DNA of 64,000 bases from Linyphia triangularis (lineage: Eukaryota; Arthropoda; Arachnida; Araneae; Linyphiidae): NCBI GenBank assembly GCA_963978545.1, contig OZ021727.1, positions 13,147,243 through 13,211,242 on the forward strand. Reading direction: 5' to 3'. Numbering within the stretch: position 1 is the stretch's first letter; each line of letters begins with the position of its first letter. A model generated the notes under the pieces. That model did not search any database. It had not been told where the DNA came from and saw only the letters and a program-made list of their open reading frames with translations. This document shows positions 24,701-38,538 of this stretch, piece after piece. The position numbers and the translations under genes were made by a program.

Positions 24701-25693
24701 GAATATTTGCCATTAGGCATTCTCCATTTGTTCCATTTCTTTTAGTTTTTAACTGGGAAATTACAATTTTATTTTGCTTTAAATAACTTCGAGAAGACGG
24801 GTTAACTATAATTGAATAATGTATCCGATTCATTCATTCGTTAATCACTGTGTGTTTTCCTTTCCTGGATATTACTTTCTCCGATTCCAACGCTAATCAT
24901 ATATTATATTTCCTCAATCAATGCGATAAGTTATATTAGGAGAGGTTTAATATGATCGATTATTTTAGCTTGATATTTAGATTCCAAATTCATTATGATT
25001 TTTTAGATTGTGATTTTACCTATATACAGTAACTATTCATACTTTTCAGAGGACAGCCAACGCGATACTAAATTGAAAGCTGAATTGAAAAAATAGATTT
25101 TCAATTTAAAATAAATATTTTTTTTTAATATTATTTTTATTATTATTATTATTCTCTCTTTACCTACATATTTTACTTCTTTCGCAATACGCTAGTTACT
25201 TTTAAAGAGTCTCGTTTTAGGCTTTAAATCTCAAATAATTTTATGCCGTATTATAATTAGGGAGTCAATGCTAAGATATAAAAATAGATATGCACTCTCA
25301 ATTTACGGTATTAAAATATGTCCCTCCCCTCTTCTCTACTAAAGTAAGTTGTATAGCACTTAAAGTTATGACGTTTGGTTCCACTACTTGGCGATGGTTG
25401 CATTTTTGAGATACTTGAAAATATACTTAACTGACTTAGTATTACTTCTTTTTTTTTTCTTTTTTTTTTTTTTTTTTTCATTTAACTGACTTTAAATTCT
25501 CGCGTGCATAAAAAAACACTTCAAATATATTTATGTGTTAAGACAAAAGATGACACAGGAGATATAAAAATATTTATTGAACATAATTACACAGAATAGC
25601 AAGAACAACAAATTAAAATCAATTAACAACAGTCATCAATTTAAGTAATATACAATTAATTAATGTGCATGGCATGAAAAATAAACTTCTTGA
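21767..25693. other. AT-rich sequence without a recognised gene
   Basis: Small features only. GATATGGTGCTTCACAATCAC recurs at 22,696 and 23,542. A short TGTAATGTGGTGAG duplication lies at 22,529-22,590. A GC-richer block at 24,555-24,630 contains two small stem-loops (CACTGTGTG...CACAACAGTG and GAGGAAC...GTTCCTC). Open frames here are low-complexity or lack domains. Confidence 0.45.
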
Positions 25694-27294
25694 TTTTTGT
25701 TTGAGTAGGTGTAAGCTTTGGTACGCGTGTGTGTATGTTGTGAGAGACGCAGGTGTATAATTTGATATGCTCGTTGATGTTCTTGTGTATGAGTGCGAGT
25801 ATGCGATCGTATATATGTTTATAGTATTAGCTACGTTTATTTCGTGAAGAAATCCTAGGAATTAATTGAAAACTTGAATTCATTTTGGAATACCTTGAAT
25901 TTCTGTTCGAAATTTCTTAAATTTCTTTATGAGATTACTTGAATTTCTTTTCGCAATGTCAGGATTTTCTTTTCGAAATTACATGAACTTCTTTTCGAAA
26001 TTACTTGAATTTCTATTGGAAATTACTCGAATCTCTTTTCGAAAACACTCGAATTTCTTTTCGAAAATACTCGAATTTCTTTTCGAAAATACTCGAATTT
26101 CTTTTCGAAAATACTCGAATTTCTTTTCGAAAATACTCGAATTTCTTTTCAAAAATACTCGAATTTCTTTTCGAAAATACTCGAATTTCTTTTTGATATT
26201 ACACGAATTTCTTTTTGAAATTATTTGAATTTCTTTGGGAAATTACTTGAATCTCTTTTCGAAATTACTAAAATTTCTTTTAGAGATTACTTGAATTTCC
26301 TTTGAAAATTACTTGATTTCTTTTCGAAATTACGTGAATATCTTTTCGAAATTACTTGCTTTCCTTTTCGAAATTACTTGATTTTCTTTTCGAAATTACA
26401 GGATTTTCTTTTCGAATTACTTGATTTTCTTTTCGAAATTACTTGAATTTCCTTTGGAAATCACTCGAATTTCTTTTCGAAATTACTAGAATTGCTTTCA
26501 GAAATTACTGGAATTTATTTTCGAAATTTCTTGAATTTTCTTTTGAAATTCTCGGAATTTCCTACTGAATAATTTTTAAAAAATCCTTTGGATTTCTGCA
26601 CAAAATAAACATAGCGAATACAAACATATTTACGAGGGCTGTACACAGTGCACCAAAGAATATACTAACTCAAACGAAAATACGTTGTTCATATATCACT
26701 CAAGCAAGAGATGTTTTTAAATTTTTTCACAAATAAAATAGTTATTTTGAAAATTATTTTTTTGTAGCATTAATTACTTTATAAAAAAAAAGAAGGATAT
26801 ATTTGATGAATTCTGATGATATTAACTCGTTTAACAGATTGTATTAGTTTTATTTTCTTAGTTAATTACAAAGAAGAAATTTTTTTGAATTTCGAAACAC
26901 TAAGAGTGGGAGAGGGTGAGGGGGTGGGGAGATGTTGAAAATTAACAGAATAAAATAATTTAATGTAGGATATAAAACAAATATTTCATGATATACTTTT
27001 ATGTTTTTATAAAATATTTAGTGGTATTTCTATATTTTTTTCAAAGAAATAGATACTTTTACTAAATGGAAAGAAGCATCTATTTAAAAATGAAGAGGTA
27101 GTCAAGAAAAAGGAAAGGGAGATATATTTGTGGAATCGTTATGATTTTTAGGTATTTTCTAGTTATAAACTGAGTGGCCCAAAAATTAGAGACACCCCCT
27201 ATTTGAAAGTAAATCAGTCCGACGGTTAAGTAGAGTGAGACAACATCAAAGAATTACTTTTAGAATCCATGCTTTTATAAAGAACGCCCAGTTT
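25694..27294. repeat. Segmental duplication, left copy: flank, minisatellite, left terminus
   Basis: Closely matches 36,915-38,464 (about 11.22 kb away) through the flank, the 22-bp minisatellite, the AT-rich sequence after it, and the Tc1-like left terminus. The match begins at TTTTTGTTTGA and ends at CGCCCAGTTT. I judge identity as mid-90s per cent by eye, with the minisatellite differing in unit number. Confidence 0.92.
25884..26570. repeat. 22-bp minisatellite, copy 1
   Basis: Tandem 22-bp units of the type TACTCGAATTTCTTTTCG plus AAAA, most regular at 26,036-26,200 and degenerate on both sides. Since 22 leaves remainder 1 on division by 3 and the unit has no stop in any phase, overlapping frames stay open (25,929-26,228) and give a fake 22-residue protein repeat. 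Not a gene. Confidence 0.95.
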
Positions 27295-30200
27295 CTCCAG
27301 TCTTTCTAATCCATTCACTCCCTCAACTCCCTCTTAATTCCTCCACCACTTTCCAACCCTTCTTGTCGAAAAAATCCCGAAGAAAATGTAGTCATTTAAA
27401 CTAACTACCAGAATATTCTTAACCCAATCCAAACCTCTGTTAATTTCAAGGCTATATTCGAAATACCTTTCCTCTATAACCGAGTCTCTTAAAAAATTAC
27501 AGGAGGATAACTCCCAAATATGTTCAATGTTTACTCAAATGAAATAAAATGTTTCATGCACTCTTTCGAACAAAATAAACCCTTAAAAGCTGTTACGAGA
27601 GGCCTTCCTAGGGAACCTAGTTCTGATAGAATTGTATTCTATATTCTAAATCAAGATTTCTTAGTTGATCCAAATAAAAATTCATAAAACCAGAGCCCCA
27701 TTTCACTCTTTCATATTCAATTAAAAAATAATGCCCACACCAATCGCCTACTCAAAATCAAACGTTTCTTCACGTGATTATTTCTGTTGAAAAATTAAGA
27801 AGTCGTGGACTTTTTAAACGCTCTATAAGTACTTCAGATTCGACTCTATCTACCACCATCCTTGTTTATCCACTGATGGACATTTCTAATACGTTTGAAA
27901 CCGATTCCAGTGACACCGATTATGATATCGACCCGTAATCTAAACAATCATTCCACCTCCCACCATCCCTCCCCCCTCTATTCTATTCTCCCTAAATACT
28001 CGGAAAAAAATGTCGTCATTGTGACTGACTACCAAGATATTCTTTAATAATTCCAATTCACTCCAAAGTTGTTAAGAGATGCAACCGCAGGTAACTTTAT
28101 ATTGACGGCATAGATTCAGATCATCTATGTATAGGTTTCTAAAATGACCATATCAGAATCCTAAAAAGAAGGAAAATAAAATCCCTTCTGCCACTTTTTC
28201 AAAATTAATTCAATAATAAAAGCCCACTCCAGTTTTCTACTCACAATCAATGGTTGCTTCCATGTGGTTATTTCTTTTGCATGATTCAAAAGTCATGGAC
28301 TTTCTAAGCTCTCTATCAGTACCTCAGATCAGGATCCATCTCCTACCATCCTTGTTTATCCGCTAATGGACATACCTAATACTTTTGAAACCAATTCCAG
28401 TGACTCTGATTCTCACTTCAATAAAAAATACCTCTCCACTTCCCTCCATTCCTCCCTCTGCCACCCCATTGCCTTAAAATACCCGGAAACAAATGTCGTC
28501 ACTTTGAGTGACTACTAGGATATACTTTTAAAAACCCAATCCACTCGAAAGCTGTAAATAGATGCTTCCTCAGGCAAACTGTTATATGCAGTATGAATTC
28601 GGATCATCTATGTCTAGGTTTCTTAAATGACCATGTCACCTCCCCAAAAAAAGAAGTAAAACCAAATCCCTTCTGACACTTTTTTAAAACTAACTCAACA
28701 ATAATGCCCATTCCAGTTTCCTACTCAAAATGAAAAGTTGATTTCATGTGGTTATTTCTTTTGCATGTTTCAGAAGTCATGGACATTCTAAACGCTCTAT
28801 AAGTACCTCAAATCCGTCCCTATCTCCCACCACGCTTGTTTATCCATTGATGGCCATTCCTAATACCTTTAACAACGATTCCAGTGACCCTGATTTTCAT
28901 TGAAATAAAAAATACCTCTTGACCTCCCTCCGTCCCTCCCTCTGCCACCCTAATGCCTTAAAATACCCGGAAATAAAGGTCGTCATTGTGACTGTCTACC
29001 AGGATATTCTTTTCCAAATCCAATACACTCGAAAGCTACTAACAGATGCTACCCAAGGTAACCTGTTATTGGTGGTATGAATTCAGATCATCTAATTCTA
29101 GGTTTCTTAAATAACCAACTCACCTCCCCCAAAAAGAAGTAAAACCAAATCCCTGCAGACTCTTTTTCAAAACTAACTCAATAATAATGCCCACTCCAGT
29201 TTTCTACTCAAAATAAACAGTTGCTTTCATGTGGTTATTTCTTTTGCATGTTTCGGAAATCTTGGACTTTCTAAACACTCTATAAGTACCTCAGATCTGT
29301 CCCTATGTCCCACCACCCTTGTTTATCTACTCAAGGCCATTCCAAATACGTTTTGAACCGATTGCAGTGACCCTGATTCCCATTGCAATAAAAAATACCC
29401 CTCTACTTCCCTCCATCCCTCCCTCTACAACCCATTGCCTTAAAATACCGGAAATAAATGTCGTTACTGTGAGTGACTACCAGTATATACTTTCCCAATC
29501 CAATCCACACGAAAGCTGTACAGAGATGCTTCCTCAGAAAAACTGTTATATGCGGTATGAATTCGAATCATCTATGACTAGGTTTCTAAAATGACTATGT
29601 CACCTCCCCCAAAAAGTAGTAAACCAAATCCCTTCTGACACTTTTTTAAAACTAACTCAATAATTATGCCCATTCCACTTTCCTACTCAAAATGAAACGT
29701 TGATTTCACGTGGTTATTTCTTTTGCATGTTTCAGAAGTCATGGACTTTCTAAAGGTTCTATAAGTACCTCAAATCCGTCACTATCTCCCACCACCCTTG
29801 TTTATCCACTGTTGGCCATTCCTGATACGTTTTACAACGATTCCAATGACCCTGATTCTCATTGCAATAAAACATACCTCTTGACCTCCCTCCCTCTTCC
29901 ACCCCAATGTCTTAAAATACCCGGGAATAATAACGTCATTGTGACTGTCTACTAGGATCCTCTTTTCCAAATCCAATACTCTCGAAAACTACTAAGAGAT
30001 GCTTCCCCAGGTAACCTCTTATTGGTGGTATGAATTCAGATCATCTAAGTCTAGGTTTCTTAAATGACCTTATCACTTCCCCAAAAAGAAGTAAAACCAA
30101 ATCCCTTCTGACACTTTTTAAAAACAACTCAATAATAATGCCCATTCCAGTTTTCTACTCAAAATGAACCGTTATTTCACGTGGTTATTTCTTTTGCATG

Positions 30201-33200
30201 ATTCAAAAGTCTTGGACTTTCTAAACGCTCTATAAGTAACTGAGATCCATCCCTATCTCCCACCACCATTGTTTTTAAACTGATGGCCATTCCTGATACG
30301 GTTTACAACGATTCCAGTGACACTGATTAACATTGCAATAAAAAATACCTCTCCACCTCCCTCCATTCTTCCCCTGCCCCCCATTGCCTTAAAATTCACG
30401 GGAATAAATGTCGTCACGGTGACTGACTACCAGGAAGAACATTCCCAAATCAAATCCACTTGAAAGCTATTAAGAAATGCTTCTCCAGGTAATATGTTAT
30501 TGACGGTATGAATTCAGATCATCCATGTCTAGGTTTCTTAAATGACCATATCACCACCCTAAGAAGAAGGAAAATAAATCCCTTTTGCCACTTTTCAAAA
30601 ATAACTAAATAATAAAGCCCACTCCTGTTTTCTATTCAAAATCAACCGTTGTTTTAACGTGTACTTTTTTGCGGGATTTCAAAAGTCATGGAATTTCTAA
30701 ACGCTCTCTAAGTACCTCACATCCGGATCCATCTCCTACCTCTCTTGTTTATCCACTAATGAACATACCTAATACATTTGGAATCGATTTCAGTGACACT
30801 GATTCTAATCTTTATCAAATCAACCTTTCCACCTCCCTCATCCCTCCCTCTTCCACTCCATATTCCCTTAATACTAGGAAATAAGTGTCGTCATTGTGAA
30901 TAACTACCAGGATATAGTTTCCTATATCCAATCCACTCTAAAGCTGTTAAGAGATGCTTCCGCAGGTTATTTGAAATTGACGGTATTAACTCGCATCATC
31001 TATGTCTAGATTTCTTAAATGACCATGTCACCTCCCCCAAAAAGAAGTAAAACGAAATCCTCTCTGACACTTCTTAAAAATTAACTCAATAATATTGCCC
31101 ACTCCAGTTTCCTACTAAAAATGAACCGTTGCTTTCACGTGGTTATTTTTTTGCATGATTCAGAAGTCATAGACTTTCAAAATGGTATATAAGTATTTCA
31201 TACCCGGCTCTATCTCCCATCGTCCTTGTTTACCCACTAATGGACATTCCAAATACGTTTAACACTGATTCAAGTGACCCTGATTCTCATCGTTATCAAA
31301 ACAATCCTTCTACCTTCCTCTATCCCACCCTCTACCACCCCAATACCCAGCAATAAATGTCGTCACTGATCTATTCGAAAGCTAATAAGAGATGCTTCCC
31401 CAGTTAACCTGTTATTGACGGTATTTTTTCAGATTATCAATGTATAGTTTACTTAAATGACCATGTCATCTCCTCAAAAAAGATGTAAAACCAAATCCCT
31501 TCAATCACTTTTCAAAACTAACTCAATAATAAAGCTCACTCCAGTTTTCTACTCAAAATATAAAATTGTTTTTATACGGTGATGTTTTTTGCATGATTCA
31601 AAAGTCATGGACTTTCTAAGCGATATATCAGAACCTCAGATCCGGATCCATCTCCCACCACCCTTGTTTATCCATTGATGGCCATTCCTGATACGTTTTC
31701 CACCAATTCCAGTGACCATGATTCTCATTGCAAAAAAAAATACCTCTCCACTTCCCTCCATCCCTCTCTCTGCCATCCCATTGATTTAAAATATCCGGAA
31801 ATACATGTCGCCACTGTCAGTGACTACCAGGATATACTTTCCCAAATCCAATCCACTTGAAAGCTGTTAAGAGATGCTTCCTCAGGCAAACTGTTATATG
31901 CGGTATGAATTCGGATCATCTATGTCTAGATATCTTAAATGAACATGTCACCTCCCCCAAAAAGAAGTAAAACCAAATCCCTTCTGACACTTTTTTAAAA
32001 CTTACTCAATAATAATGCCATTCCAGTTTCCTACTCAAAATGAACCGTTGATTTCACGTGGTTATTTCTTTTGCATGTTTCAGAAGTCATTTACATTCTA
32101 AACGCTCCATAAGTACCTCAAATCCGTCCCTATATCCCACCACCCTTGTTTATCCACTGATGGTCATTCCTGATACGTTTTACAATTGTTCCAGTGACCC
32201 TGATTCTCATTGCAATAAAAAATACCTCTCGACCTCCATCTTCCACCCCAATGGCTTAAAATACCCAGAAATAAATGTCGTCACTATGACTGACTATAAG
32301 GATATTCTTTCCAAAATCAAATCCTCTCGAAAGCTAATAAGAGATGCTTCCCCAGTTAACCTGTTATTGACGGTATTTTTTCAGATCATCAATGTTTAGT
32401 TTACTTAAATGACCATGTCATCTCCTCAAAAAAGAAATAATATCAAATCCCTTCAATCACTTTTTCAATACTAACTGAATAATAAAGCTCACTACAGTTT
32501 TCTACTCAAAATATAAAGTTGTTTTTATATGGTTTTTTTTTTTTTTTTTTTTTTTTTTGCATGATTCAAAAGTAATGGACTTTCTAAACGATCTATCAGT
32601 ACCTCAAATCAGTTCCTATCTCCCACCACCCTTGTTTATCAACTGAAGGACATTCCTGATACGTTTTACAATTATTCCAGTGAACCTGATTCTCATTGCA
32701 AAAAAAATACCTCTTGACCTCACTCCTTCCCTCCCTCTGCCACCCCATTGCCTTAAAATACCCGGAAATAAATGTCGTCAATGTGACTGACTACAGGGAT
32801 ATTCTTTCCAAATCAAATCTACTCGAAAGCTATTAGAGATGGTTCCCCAGTTAACCTGTTATTGACGGTATTTTTTCAGATCATCAATGTTTAGTTTACA
32901 TAAATGACCATGTCATCTCCTCAAAAAAGAAGTAAATCCAAAACTTTCAATCACTTTTTCAAAACTAACTCAATAATAAAGTTCACTCCGGTTTTTTACC
33001 CAAAATATACAGTTGTTTTTATATGGTGATTTTTTTTGCATGATTCAAAAGTAATGGACTTTCTAAACGATCTATCAGTACCTCAGATCCGTCCCTATCT
33101 CCCACCACCCTTGTTTATCCACTGATGGCCATTCCTGATACGTTTTACAACGATCCCAGTGACCCTGATTCTCATTATAATTAAAAATACCTCTCGACCT

Positions 33201-36200
33201 CCCTCCATCCCTCCCTCCATCCCTCCCTCTGCCACCCCATTGCCTTAAAATACCCGGAAATAAATATGGTCATTGTGACTGACTACCAAGATATTCTTTC
33301 CCAAATCCAATCTACTCGAAATCTATTAACATACACTTCCCAAGGAAATTTGAATTTTACGGTATGCATTCAAGTCATCTATGTCTACGTATCTTAAATG
33401 ACCATATAATATCCATCTAAAAAGAAGTAAATCAAAATCCCTACTGCCACTTTTTCAAAAGTAACTCAATAATAAATCCCACCCCAATTTTCTACTCAAA
33501 ACCAAAAAGTTGCTTTCACGCTCTTATTTCTTTTGCATGATTCAAAAGTCTTGGACTTTCTAAACTCTCTATAAGTAACTCAGATCCATCCCTATCTCCC
33601 AACACCATCGTTTTTAAACTGATGGATATTCCTGTTTCGTTTTACACCGATTCCATTGACCCTGATTCTCATCGTAATTAAAAATACCACTCCTCCTCCC
33701 TCCATCTCTCCCAGTGCCACAACATTTCCTTAAAATACCCGGAAATAAATCACGTCACTTTGACTACCAGGATATTCTTTTCGAAATCCAATCCACTCGA
33801 AATTTATTAACATAAAATTACCAGGTAACCTTTCAAACCGGTATGAACTCTGATCATCTCTAGGTTTCTTAAATGACCATGTCACCTCCCCCGAAAAAGA
33901 AGTAAAACAAAATCCCTTCTGACATTTTTTTAAAATTAACTCAATAATAATGCCCATTCCAGTTTCCTACTCAAAATGAAAAGTTGATTTCATGTGGTTG
34001 TTTCTTTTGCATGTTACAGAAGTCATGGACATTCTAAACGCTCTATAAGTTCCTCAAATCCGTCCCTATCTCCCACCACCCTTGTATATCCACTGATGGC
34101 CATTCCTGATACGTTTTACAACGATTCCAGTGACCCGGATTCTCATTGCAATAAAAAATACCTCTTGACCTCCCTCCTTCCCTCCCTCTTAAACCCCAAT
34201 GCCTTAAAATACCCGTAAATAAATGTCGTCAATGTGACTGACTACCAGGATATACTTTTCCAAATCCAATCCACTCGAAAGCTGTTAAAAGATGCTTCCT
34301 CAGGCAAAGAGTTATTGAAGGTATTTTTTCAGATCATCAATGTTTAGTTTACTTAAATGACCATGTCATCTCCTCAAAAAAGAAGTAAAACCAAATCCCT
34401 TCAATCACTTTTTCAAAACTAACTCAATAATAAAGCTCACTCCAGTTTTCTACTCAAAATATACAGTTGTTTTTCTATGTTTTTTTTTGTTTTTTTTTCA
34501 TGATTCAAAAGTAATGGACTTTCTAAACGATTTATCAGTACCTCAAATCTGTCCCTATCTCCCACCACCCTTGTTTATCCACTGATGGCCATTCCTGATA
34601 CGTTTTACAATTATTCCAGTGAACTTGATTCTCATTGCAAAAAAAAAAAAATACCTCTTGACCTCCTTCCATCCCACCCCCTTCCATCCCATTGCCTTAA
34701 AATTCCCGGAAATAAATGTCGTCATTAAGACTGTTTACCAGGATAAACTTTTCCAAATCCAATCCACTCGAAAGCTGTTAAGAGATGCTTCCTCAGGCAA
34801 ACTGTTATATGCGGTAGGAATTCGGATCATCTATGTCTAGGTTTCTTAAATGACCATGTCACCTCCCCCAAAAAGAAGTAAAACCAAATCCCTTCTGACA
34901 CTATTTTAAAACTAACTCAATAATAATGCCTACTCCAGTTTCCTACTCAAAATGAGCCGTTGCTTTCACGTTTTTTTTTTTTTTTTTTTTTTTTTGCTTG
35001 AATCAGAAGTCATGGACTTTCTAAACGCTCTATAAGTACCTCAGATCCGTCCTTATCTCAGACCACTCTTGTTTATCCACTGATGGCCATTCCTGATGCG
35101 TTTTACACCGATTCCAGTGACCCTAATTCTCATTGCAATAAAAAATACATCTCGACCTCCCTCCATCCCTCCCTCTGTAACCCCATTGCCTTAAAATATC
35201 CGGAAATAATTGTCGTCATAGTCATTGACTACCAGGATATACTTTCCCAAATCCAATCCATTCGAAATCTATTAACATATACTTCCCCAGGTAATTTGAT
35301 TTTTACGGTATGCATTCAATTCATCTGTGTCTACGTTTCTTAAATGACCATACAATATCCCTCTAAAAAGAAGTAAATCAAAATCCCTCCTGACACTATT
35401 TTAAAACTAACTCAATAATAATGCCCACTCCAGTTTCCTACTCAAAATGAACCGTTGCTTTCACGTGGATATTTCTTTTGCATGATTCAGAAGTCATGGA
35501 CTTTCAAAACACTCCATATATATTTCAAACCCAGCTCTGTCTCCCATCTTCCTTGTATACCCACTGATGGCCATTCTTGATGCGTTTTACACCGATTCCA
35601 GTGACCCTGATTCTCATTGCAATAAAAAATACCTCTCGACCTCCCTCCATCCCTCCCTCTGTCACCCTATTGCCTTAAAATACCCATAAATAATTACCGT
35701 CATTGTGACTGACTACCAGGATATACTTTCCCAAATCCAATCCCCTCGAAATCTATCAACATATACTTCCCCAGGTAATTTGATTTTTACGGTATGCATT
35801 CAATTCATCTATGTCTACGTTTCTTAAATGACCATACTATATCCCTATAAAACGAAGTAAATCCAAAATCCCTTCTGACACTATTTTAAAACTATCTCAA
35901 TAATGATGCCCACTCCAGTTTCCTACTCAAAATGAACCGTTGCTTTCACGTGGTTATATCTTTCGCATGTTTCGGAAGTAATGGACTTTCTATACTCTCT
36001 ATAAGTACCTCAGATCTGTCCCTATGTCCCACCACTCATGGCCATCTACTCATGGCCATTCCTGATACGTTTTGCACCGATTCCAGTGACTCTGATTCCC
36101 ATTGCAATAAAAAATACCTCTCCACCTCCCTCCATTCTCCACCTCCCTCCATTCTCCACCTCCCTCCATTCTCCCCCTGCCCCCCATTGCCTTAAAATTC

Positions 36201-36914
36201 CCGGGAATTAATTTCGTCACGGTGACAGGATAAACTTTCCCAAATCAAATCCATTCGGAATCTATCAACAGATGCTTCACCAGGTAACCTGTTATTGACG
36301 GTATGAACTCACATAATCTTTGTCTAGGTTTCTTAAATGACAATGTCACCTCCCCAAAAAGACGTAAAACCATATCTCTTGTGGCACTCCAAAATTAATT
36401 AAATAATAATGCCTACTCCAATTTTCTACCCAAAATTAAACGTTGCTTTCATATGGTTATTTCTTTTGCATGATTTAGAAGTCATGCACTTTCTAAACGC
36501 TCCATAAGTACCTCAGATCCAACCCTAGCTTCCAAAACCCTTGTTTACCCACTGATGGACATTCCTTATACGTTTTATACCTAATACAGTGATCCTGATT
36601 CTCAGCGCAATAAAAAATACCTCTCCACTTCTCTCCATCCCTCCCTCTGCCACCCCATTGCCTTAAAATACCCGGAAACAAATGTGGTCACTGTGAGTAA
36701 TTACCAGGATATACTTTCCCAAATCCAATCCATTCGAAAGCTGTTAAGAGATGCTTCCTCAGGCAAACTGTTAAATGCGGTATGAATTCGGATCATCTAT
36801 GTCTAGGTTTCTTAAATGACCATGTCACCTCCCCCAAAAAGAAGTAAAACCAAATCCCTTCTGACACTTTTTTAAAACTAACTCAATAATAATGCCCACA
36901 CCAGTTTCATACTG
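27295..36914. repeat. Array A: ~19 tandem units of ~480 bp
   Basis: The landmark (C)AGAAGTCATGGACTTTCT occurs near 27,800, 28,291, 28,774, 29,251, 29,731, 30,201, 30,681, 31,161, 31,601, 32,081, 32,571, 33,051, 33,541, 34,020, 34,510, 35,005, 35,490, 35,975 and 36,478, a period of about 480 bp. Each unit contains, in order, a TTTCTTTTGCATG...CAG tract, TTGTTTATCCACTGATGG, a CCTCCCTCC pyrimidine stretch, AAATACCCGGAAATAAATGTC, GACTACCAGGATAT, a CGAAAGCTGTTAAGAGATGC module, and GGTTTCTTAAATGACCATGT. At least two subtypes alternate (CAGGTAACC or CAGGCAAAC; some units have GTATTTTTTCAGATC). Stops interrupt every unit in every frame, so it is not one protein. The array breaks off at the duplicated flank (36,915). 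Confidence 0.96.
32058..32399 (+). pseudogene. Longest open exon-like unit in array A
   Basis: A 113-codon frame crosses almost one whole unit. It contains the peptides LVYPLMVIPDTFY, SSDPDSHCNKKYLSTS and DYKDILSKIKSSRKL. The same phase is partly open in many other units (33,994-34,218, 35,083-35,343, 35,932-36,195, 31,675-31,860, 30,669-30,884). An acceptor-like pyrimidine tract ending CAG lies just inside the start, and CCCCAG|GTTAAC is donor-like near its end. No known domain. I read it as an amplified, mostly decayed coding exon; function not established. Confidence 0.3.
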
Positions 36915-37104
36915 TTTTTGTTTGAAAAGGTGTATGCTTTGGTAAGCGCGTGTGTATGTTGGAGAGACGCAGGTGTATAATTTGATATGCTCGTTGATGT
37001 TCTTTTGTATGAGTGCGCGTATGCGATCGTATATATGTTTATAGTATTATCCATGTTTATTCCGTGAGAAAAATCCTAGGAATTAAAAAAAAAACTTGAA
37101 TTCA

Positions 37105-37735
37105 TTTTGGATTACCTTGAATTACTGTTCGAAATTTCTTAAATTTCTTTATGAGATTACTTGAATTTCTTTTCGCAATATCAGGATTTTCTTTTCGAAA
37201 TTACATGAACTTCTTTTCAAAATTACTTGAATTTCTATTGGAAATTACTTGAATCTCTTTTCGAAAATACTCGAATTTCTTTTCAAAAATACTCGAATTT
37301 CTTTTCGAAAATACTCGAATTTCTTTTCGAAAATACTCGAATTTCTTTTTGATATTACACGAATTTCTTTTTGAAATTATTTGAATTTCTTTGGGAAATT
37401 ACTTGAATCTCTTTTCGAAATTACTAAAATTTCTTTTAGAGATTACTTGAATTTCCTTTGAAAATTACTTGATTTCTCTTCGAAATTACGTGAATATCTT
37501 TTCGAAATTACTTGATTTTCTTTTCGAAATTACTGGATTTTCTTTTCGAAATTACTTGATTTTCTTTTCGAAATTACTAGAATTTCCTTTAGAAATCACT
37601 CGAATTTCTTTTCGAAATTACATGAATTTCTTATCGAAATTACTAGAATTGCTTTCAGAAATTACTTGAATTTCTTTTCGAAATTTCTTGAATTTTTTCT
37701 TGAAATTCTCAGAATTTACTACTGAATAATTTTTA
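37105..37735. repeat. 22-bp minisatellite, copy 2
   Basis: Same unit as at 25,884 but with fewer regular units in the core (37,255-37,350), showing expansion or contraction after duplication. The open frame at 37,469-37,669 is a by-product. Confidence 0.95.
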
Positions 37736-38336
37736 AAAAATCCTTTGGATTTCTGCACAAAATAAACATAGCGAATACAAACTTATTTACGAGGGCTATA
37801 CACAGTGCACCAAAGCATATACTAACTCAAACGAAAATACGTTGTTCATATATCACGCAAGCCAGAGATGTTTTTAAATTTTTTCACAAATAAGTTAGTT
37901 ATTTTGTAAATTATTTTTTTGTAGCATTAATTACTTTATAAAAAAAAAAAGAAGGGTATACTTGAGGAATTCTGATGATATTAACTCGTTTAACAGATTG
38001 TATTAGTTTTATTTTCTTAGTTAATTAAAAAGAAGAAATTTTTTGGAATTTCAAAACACTAAGAAAGGGAGAGGGTGAGGGGGTGGGGAGATGTTGAAAA
38101 TAAACAGAATAAAATAATTAAATGCATGATATAAAACAAATATTTCATGATATACTTTTATTTATTTTTTTATAAAATATTTAGTGGTATTTCTATATAT
38201 TTTTCAAAAAAAAAAATATATAAACTTTTACTAAATGGAAAATGGCATCTAATTAAAAATGAAGAGGTAATTTATAAAAAGAAAAGGGAGACATATTTGA
38301 GGAATCGTTATGATTTTTAGGTATTTTCTAGTCATA

Positions 38337-38390
38337 AACTGAGTGGGCCAAAAATTAGAGACACCCCCTATTTGAAAGTAAATCAGTCCG
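38337..38390 (+). repeat. Internal second Tc1-like left terminus
   Basis: TA (38,335-38,336) followed by AACTGAGTGGGCCAAAAATT and AGAGACACCCCC, nearly identical to 27,168. It arises from the segmental duplication. Confidence 0.85.
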
Positions 38391-38538
38391 ACAGTGAAGT
38401 AGAGTGAGACGACATCCAAGAATTACTTTTAGAATCCATGCTTTTATAAAGAACGCCCAGTTTCGAAGACGAAAATAATTTTCATTGATTTTTCACCAAC
38501 TCACTAATTCACTAGTGTAAATACTTTCTTACATATAG

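Larger units (their letters stand above)
36915..38464. repeat. Segmental duplication, right copy
   Basis: Second copy of 25,694-27,294, in the same orientation. It begins abruptly inside an array A unit (after CAGTTTCATACTG) and ends at GCCCAGTTTC. It includes a second minisatellite and a second Tc1-like left terminus at 38,337. The junction at about 36,914 marks a tandem duplication breakpoint. Confidence 0.93.

Noticed and set aside
25929..26228. Repetitive protein with a 22-residue repeat
   Set aside because: It is the translation of a 22-bp minisatellite open in all phases; flanking units are degenerate and full of stops.
25884..26570. CRISPR-like repeat array
   Set aside because: The repeats abut without unique spacers and the sequence is eukaryotic.
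27295..36914. A giant multi-repeat protein gene
   Set aside because: Every unit has stops in all frames and unit lengths vary, so no continuous frame exists. The splice-like sites are suggestive only.
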